A stretch of DNA of 8,432 bases from Pseudomonas sp. (GTDB lineage: Bacteria; Pseudomonadota; Gammaproteobacteria; Pseudomonadales; Pseudomonadaceae), in contig JAQZAY010000150.1 in assembly GCA_029239415.1 (NCBI GenBank), forward strand, positions 1 through 8,432, in the 5' to 3' direction. Shown piece after piece: positions 4,900 to 8,432 of this stretch. A program made the position numbers and the translations under genes. Within the stretch, counting starts at the first letter, position 1, and each line of letters starts with the position of its first letter. The notes beneath the pieces were generated by a model. That model saw only the letters and a program-made list of their open reading frames with translations, was not told the DNA's origin and did not search any database.

Positions 4900-6804
4900 A
4901 TGGCCAATCCCAGCGCTAGCGCCTATAACGCAGACGCCATCGAAGTCCTCTCCGGCCTTGACCCGGTGCGCAAGCGGCCGGGCATGTATACCGACACCAG
5001 CCGGCCCAACCACCTGGCCCAGGAAGTGATCGACAACAGTGTCGACGAGGCCCTGGCGGGCCACGCACGTTCCATCCAGGTGATCCTGCACGCCGACCAT
5101 TCCCTCGAGGTGAGCGATGACGGCCGCGGCATGCCGGTCGATATCCATCCCGAGGAAGGCGTCTCGGGCGTCGAGCTGATCCTCACCAAGCTGCACGCCG
5201 GCGGCAAGTTCTCCAACAAGAACTACCAGTTCTCCGGCGGCCTGCACGGCGTCGGCATCTCGGTGGTCAACGCGCTGTCGAACCAGGTCCGCGTGCGGGT
5301 CAAGCGCGATGGCAACGAGTACCAGATGACCTTCGCCGACGGGTTCAAGTCCACCGAGCTTGAGGTGATCGGCAGCGTAGGCAAGCGCAATACCGGCACC
5401 AGCGTGTACTTCGCGCCCGACCCCAAGTACTTCGACTCGCCCAAGTTCTCCATCAGCCGCCTCAAGCATGTGCTCAAGGCCAAGGCCGTGCTGTGCCCGG
5501 GGCTTCTGGTCAGCTTCGAGGACAAGGCGACCGGCGAGAAGGTCGAGTGGCATTACCAGGACGGCCTGCGCTCGTACCTGGTCGACTCGGTCAGCGAGTT
5601 CCAGCGCCTGCCGGACGAGCCGTTCTGCGGCAGCCTGGCCGGCAACAAGGAAGCCGTCGACTGGGCGCTGCTGTGGCTGCCCGAAGGCGGCGACAGCATC
5701 CAGGAAAGCTACGTCAACCTGATCCCCACCGCCCAGGGCGGCACCCACGTCAATGGCCTGCGCCAGGGCCTGCTCGATGCCATGCGCGAGTTCTGCGAGT
5801 TCCGCAACCTGCTGCCGCGCGGGGTCAAGCTGGCGCCCGAGGATGTCTGGGAACGCATCACCTTCGTGCTCTCGATGAAGATGCAGGACGCGCAGTTTTC
5901 GGGGCAGACCAAGGAGCGCCTGTCGTCGCGCGAGGCCGCGGCGTTCGTGTCGGGCGTGGTCAAGGATGCCTTCAGCCTGTGGCTCAACGCCCATCCCGAG
6001 CTGGGCATGCAATTGGCCGAGCTGGCCATCAGCAACGCCGGGCGCCGCCTCAAGGCCAGCAAGAAAGTCGAGCGCAAGCGCATCACCCAGGGCCCGGCGC
6101 TGCCCGGCAAGCTGGCCGACTGCGCCGGGCAGGACCCGATGCGGGCCGAGCTGTTCCTGGTCGAAGGTGACTCGGCCGGTGGCTCGGCCAAGCAGGCGCG
6201 CGACAAGGAGTACCAGGCGATCCTGCCGCTGCGCGGCAAGATCCTCAATACCTGGGAAGTCGATGGCGGCGAGGTCCTGGCGAGCCAGGAAGTGCACAAC
6301 ATCGCCGTCGCCATCGGTGTCGACCCCGGCGCCACCGACCTCGGCCAGCTGCGCTATGGCAAGGTGTGCATCCTCGCCGACGCCGACTCCGATGGCCTGC
6401 ACATCGCAACCCTGCTGTGCGCGCTGTTCGTCCAGCATTTCCGCCCGCTGGTAGAAGCCGGGCATGTCTACGTGGCCATGCCGCCGCTGTACCGCATCGA
6501 CCTGGGCAAGGAAATCTACTATGCCCTGGACGAAGCCGAGCGCGACGGCATCCTCGACCGCCTGGTGGCCGAGAAGAAGCGCGGCAAGCCGCAGGTCACC
6601 CGCTTCAAGGGCCTGGGCGAGATGAACCCACCGCAGCTGCGCGAGACCACCATGGACCCCAATACCCGGCGCCTGGTGCAACTGAGCCTGGACGACGTGG
6701 AGAAGACCCACGAGATCATGGACATGCTGCTGGCCAAGAAGCGCGCCAGCGACCGCAAGAACTGGCTCGAGACCAAGGGCAACCTGGCCGAGGTCCTGAC
6801 TTGA
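4900..6804 (+). CDS. parE: DNA topoisomerase IV subunit B (ATPase subunit)
   Basis: The 634-residue ATPase/TOPRIM subunit of topoisomerase IV acts with ParC as a ParC2ParE2 tetramer to decatenate daughter chromosomes and relax supercoils. The GHKL ATPase domain shows Glu42 (catalytic base) and Asn46 in QEVIDNSVDEA, DDGRGMP (73-79) and the GGLHGVG lid (113-119). A transducer domain follows. The C-terminal TOPRIM region has EGDSAGG (Glu422 to Gly428), PLRGKILN, and DADSDG (494-499) for metal binding; DADSDGLHIATLL is the ParE form, which separates it from GyrB (usually DADVDGxHI). The length fits gammaproteobacterial ParE, and the large GyrB insertion is absent. The start is ATG at 4900 with a modest GAG at 4892-4894. 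It lies 35 bases after yqiA, and its stop codon overlaps the TTG start of the next gene. Quinolone and coumarin drugs target this enzyme family. Confidence 0.97.
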   Translation: MANPSASAYNADAIEVLSGLDPVRKRPGMYTDTSRPNHLAQEVIDNSVDEALAGHARSIQVILHADHSLEVSDDGRGMPVDIHPEEGVSGVELILTKLHAGGKFSNKNYQFSGGLHGVGISVVNALSNQVRVRVKRDGNEYQMTFADGFKSTELEVIGSVGKRNTGTSVYFAPDPKYFDSPKFSISRLKHVLKAKAVLCPGLLVSFEDKATGEKVEWHYQDGLRSYLVDSVSEFQRLPDEPFCGSLAGNKEAVDWALLWLPEGGDSIQESYVNLIPTAQGGTHVNGLRQGLLDAMREFCEFRNLLPRGVKLAPEDVWERITFVLSMKMQDAQFSGQTKERLSSREAAAFVSGVVKDAFSLWLNAHPELGMQLAELAISNAGRRLKASKKVERKRITQGPALPGKLADCAGQDPMRAELFLVEGDSAGGSAKQARDKEYQAILPLRGKILNTWEVDGGEVLASQEVHNIAVAIGVDPGATDLGQLRYGKVCILADADSDGLHIATLLCALFVQHFRPLVEAGHVYVAMPPLYRIDLGKEIYYALDEAERDGILDRLVAEKKRGKPQVTRFKGLGEMNPPQLRETTMDPNTRRLVQLSLDDVEKTHEIMDMLLAKKRASDRKNWLETKGNLAEVLT

Positions 6805-7787
6805 TTCGTTGGGTACTGGCGGCCTGCCTGGCCCTGTGTACGGTCCCCGCCCTGGCCGAAGCGTGGCCCGAACTGGAATTCACCGCCGAGCACCCGGTCG
6901 AGGGCATGCGTGGCGGCAACCTGTCGGGCCTGGCCGAATGCCGGGGTGGCTTGTGGGCCGTGTCGGACCGTGACGACGACCGCATCTATCGCCTGGACCA
7001 GCAAGGCCGGGTCTGGCTCAGCCAACCCCTGGTCCTCGCAGTGCCGCCGGTGCCGGAGAGCGGCCTGCCGTGGGGGCTGCGCTCGCGTACCTGGGCAGCC
7101 TCGTTCATCCGTGGTGGCGAACTGGATTTCGAAGGTATCAGCTGCGACGATGCAGGCAATCTCTTCGTGGTCAGCGAGGCGCACGCCGCCGTGCTCGAGA
7201 TTCCGCTCGAGGGTGCTCCGCAGTGGCTGAAGATCGATCCGGCCATGATTCGCCAGGCCCGGGCCAGCGGCATGCTCCTGCACTTCAACGCCTTGTTCGA
7301 AGGCCTGGCGGTCAGCCCCTCGGGTGACCGCCTGTGGCTCGCCGCCGAACGCGAGCGACGCGGCCTGATCTCGGTCAGGCGCCAGCAGTCGGTGTGGTCC
7401 TGCACGGGCAGCTGCGTGCTGCTCAGCGAGGCCGGGGTCGAGATGCGACCCGCCCAGATGCAGCGCTCTCGCCCGGTGTCGCGAGACTTCGCCGACCTTG
7501 CGCTGCATGAAGGCAAGCTGTTCACCCTCGAGCGCAATGTCTTTCGCATCTGCCGGCGTGATGCCGATACCGGCCAAGTAGAGCGATGCTGGTCGTATGC
7601 CGCCGGCGCCCTGGCCGATGAGCGGCGCTACGACCAGCCATTCGGCCTCGCCGAGGCCTTGGTGATCGATGCCAAGGGGGCGTGGGTGGGGCTGGACAAC
7701 AACAGCGCGACGCGAGCCGACGGCGAGTCGCGACCGGTGGTATGGCGTTTCGCGGCGCCGCCGGGCGGCTGGGGCGCCAAGCCGTGA
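6801..7787 (+). CDS. Exported esterase-like phytase family protein (beta-propeller-like)
   Basis: A 328-residue exported protein. MIRWVLAACLALCTVPALAEA is a Sec signal with a likely cut after ALA (residue 19). LAAC at 6-9 resembles a lipobox but lies too close to the N-terminus. The mature part carries features of the 'esterase-like activity of phytase' family (PF13449): LSGLAE and LWAVSDRDDDRIY (41-63), DFEGISCDDAGNLFVVSE (109-126), FEGLAVSPSGDRLWLAAERE (167-185), FTLERN (241-246), and EALVIDAKGAWVGLDNN (285-301). Such repeated strand-turn blocks suggest a propeller fold acting in the periplasm; the true substrate is unknown. Six cysteines remain after cleavage, with C201/C205 and C251/C263 candidate disulfides. 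The TTG start overlaps the parE stop (TTGA) with GAGG (6790-6793) seven bases upstream. The frame is open far into parE, so upstream starts would wrongly remove the signal peptide. Confidence 0.83.
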   Translation: MIRWVLAACLALCTVPALAEAWPELEFTAEHPVEGMRGGNLSGLAECRGGLWAVSDRDDDRIYRLDQQGRVWLSQPLVLAVPPVPESGLPWGLRSRTWAASFIRGGELDFEGISCDDAGNLFVVSEAHAAVLEIPLEGAPQWLKIDPAMIRQARASGMLLHFNALFEGLAVSPSGDRLWLAAERERRGLISVRRQQSVWSCTGSCVLLSEAGVEMRPAQMQRSRPVSRDFADLALHEGKLFTLERNVFRICRRDADTGQVERCWSYAAGALADERRYDQPFGLAEALVIDAKGAWVGLDNNSATRADGESRPVVWRFAAPPGGWGAKP

Positions 7788-8302
7788 GCCAGCCACCGGG
7801 CAAGCGTGTAGGCAAGCTGCTGATGCTGGTTGCCTGGGCGGGCGCGCTGTTCCTGGCCACGCGCTTTTTTGGCCAGTGGGAGGCGCGTCAGCAAAACCCC
7901 AACGCCGTGGTGCAGTCCGAGCACGGTGCAGGCTTTATCGAGGTACGCCTGCTGAGCAACCACCAGGGGCATTTCGTGGCCGACGGGATGATCAACAGCC
8001 AGGCGGTGCGCTTCATGCTCGATACGGGCGCCACCGACGTGGCGGTGCCGGAGAACCTGGCCCGGGAGTTTGGCCTCGAGCGCGGCGCACCGGTGATGCT
8101 GAGCACCGCCAACGGTCGGACCCAAGGCTACCGTACCCGCCTGGACAGCCTGCAGCTCGGCGAGATCCATCTGCGCAACGTGCGCGCCCTGGTCGTGCCC
8201 GGGCTCGACGGCGAGCAGGTACTGCTCGGCATGAGTGCCTTGAAACAACTTGAATTTACCCAGCGCAGCGGCACCTTGCTGTTGCGCCAGAACCTGAAAT
8301 GA
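7784..8302 (+). CDS. Membrane-anchored retropepsin-like aspartic protease (TIGR02281-type)
   Basis: A 172-residue protein with one N-terminal membrane helix (about 11-30) after a short basic tail, so it should be anchored in the inner membrane with the catalytic domain in the periplasm. The domain matches clan AA single-domain aspartic proteases: a strand region FIEVRLLSNHQGHF (51-64), the catalytic F78-M79-L80 region with the motif D-T-G-A-T beginning at Asp80, AVPENLA (87-93), TRLDSLQLGEIHLRNVRALV (118-137), and VLLGMSALKQLEF (146-158), the conserved LLGM second turn. Like retropepsins it probably works as a dimer, each chain giving one Asp. The start is GTG at 7784, which overlaps the preceding stop (GTGA); GGGG (7771-7774) is a weak ribosome site nine bases upstream, so translation probably depends on coupling. 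Its substrate is unknown. Its place before parC appears conserved in pseudomonads, from memory. Confidence 0.87.
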   Translation: MSQPPGKRVGKLLMLVAWAGALFLATRFFGQWEARQQNPNAVVQSEHGAGFIEVRLLSNHQGHFVADGMINSQAVRFMLDTGATDVAVPENLAREFGLERGAPVMLSTANGRTQGYRTRLDSLQLGEIHLRNVRALVVPGLDGEQVLLGMSALKQLEFTQRSGTLLLRQNLK

Positions 8303-8312
8303 CGAGGCCCGC

Positions 8313-8432
8313 ATGAGCGACTCACTCGAACTCAGTCTCGATGGCGTCGAACGCCGTTCCCTGGCTGACTTCACCGAACAGGCCTACCTCAACTACTCCA
8401 TGTACGTGATCATGGACCGGGCCCTGCCGCAC
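8313..8432 (+). CDS. parC: DNA topoisomerase IV subunit A, 5' end (cut by the window)
   Basis: The first 40 codons are present and run off the right edge. MSDSLELSLDGVERRSLADF is followed by FTEQAYLNYSMYVIMDRALPH, which matches the N-terminal arm of ParC (E. coli: EFTENAYLNYSMYVIMDRALP). ParC is the breakage-reunion subunit carrying the active-site tyrosine, which lies outside this window, and partners with ParE encoded upstream. ATG at 8313 has GAGG (8304-8307) five bases before it and begins ten bases after the aspartic protease gene, so it is probably in the same transcript. GyrA is the only close alternative; the MSDSLE start and the location downstream of parE argue for ParC. Confidence 0.95.
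   Translation, partial: MSDSLELSLDGVERRSLADFTEQAYLNYSMYVIMDRALPH

Noticed and set aside
4726..6711. 661-codon open frame on the minus strand across parE
   Set aside because: It is antisense to the strongly conserved parE gene and is explained by GC-rich codon bias. The translation is a Gln/Ala/His/Leu-rich sequence with no recognisable domain.
6366..6800. Phytase-like gene extended 145 codons upstream into parE
   Set aside because: The extension is an out-of-frame reading of parE rich in Arg and Pro. The clear Sec signal peptide begins at TTG 6801.
6519..7796. 425-codon open frame on the minus strand opposite the end of parE and the phytase-like gene
   Set aside because: It is a GC-skewed shadow of two well-supported genes, with no recognisable family and no plausible ribosome site or operon context.
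7628..8374. 248-codon open frame on the minus strand opposite the aspartic protease and the parC start
   Set aside because: It spans parts of three rightward genes and the parC ribosome site, has no recognisable domain, and is best explained as a shadow.
1..8432. Mobile element, defence island or novel multi-gene system
   Set aside because: All nine genes are recognisable core families in an order largely shared with E. coli. No transposase, integrase, direct-repeat boundary or composition break was seen.

Overview
The window is an ordinary, GC-rich, fully chromosomal stretch that looks like a Pseudomonas genome, most likely the P. putida/fluorescens side of the genus. The grounds are gene order and protein similarity recalled from memory; no search was run. 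There are no mobile elements, tRNA or rRNA genes, CRISPR arrays or long repeats. Every stretch over about 200 bases is coding.

Left part (1-2045): the window opens inside the last bases of what looks like a TPP (thiamine pyrophosphate) riboswitch. It sits directly upstream of a CytX-type NCS1 permease for a thiamine pyrimidine precursor, read rightward. A lipoprotein gene with an RsiV/DUF3298 domain is read leftward and meets it tail to tail. Their 3' ends overlap by 32 bases.

Middle part (2229-6804): a rightward cluster in the same order as in Escherichia coli: nudF (ADP-ribose pyrophosphatase), yqiB-like DUF1249, cpdA (3',5'-cAMP phosphodiesterase), yqiA (small alpha/beta-hydrolase esterase) and parE (topoisomerase IV ATPase subunit). 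nudF and the DUF1249 gene share a GTGA stop/start overlap. A 128-base gap before yqiA holds a C7 tract, a -10-like hexamer and a 12-bp RNA stem-loop.

Right part (6801-8432): parE is followed without a gap by an exported phytase-like esterase/beta-propeller protein (TTGA overlap). A membrane-anchored retropepsin-like aspartic protease follows (GTGA overlap), then the first 40 codons of parC. The two topoisomerase IV subunits are therefore split by two envelope proteins in what looks like one transcript.

Five of the nine genes appear to use GTG or TTG starts, so automatic start calls here are likely to be too long. I do not see a previously undescribed system. The points most worth checking are the riboswitch tail, the yqiA upstream stem-loop, the convergent gene overlap, and the two coupled envelope genes between parE and parC.
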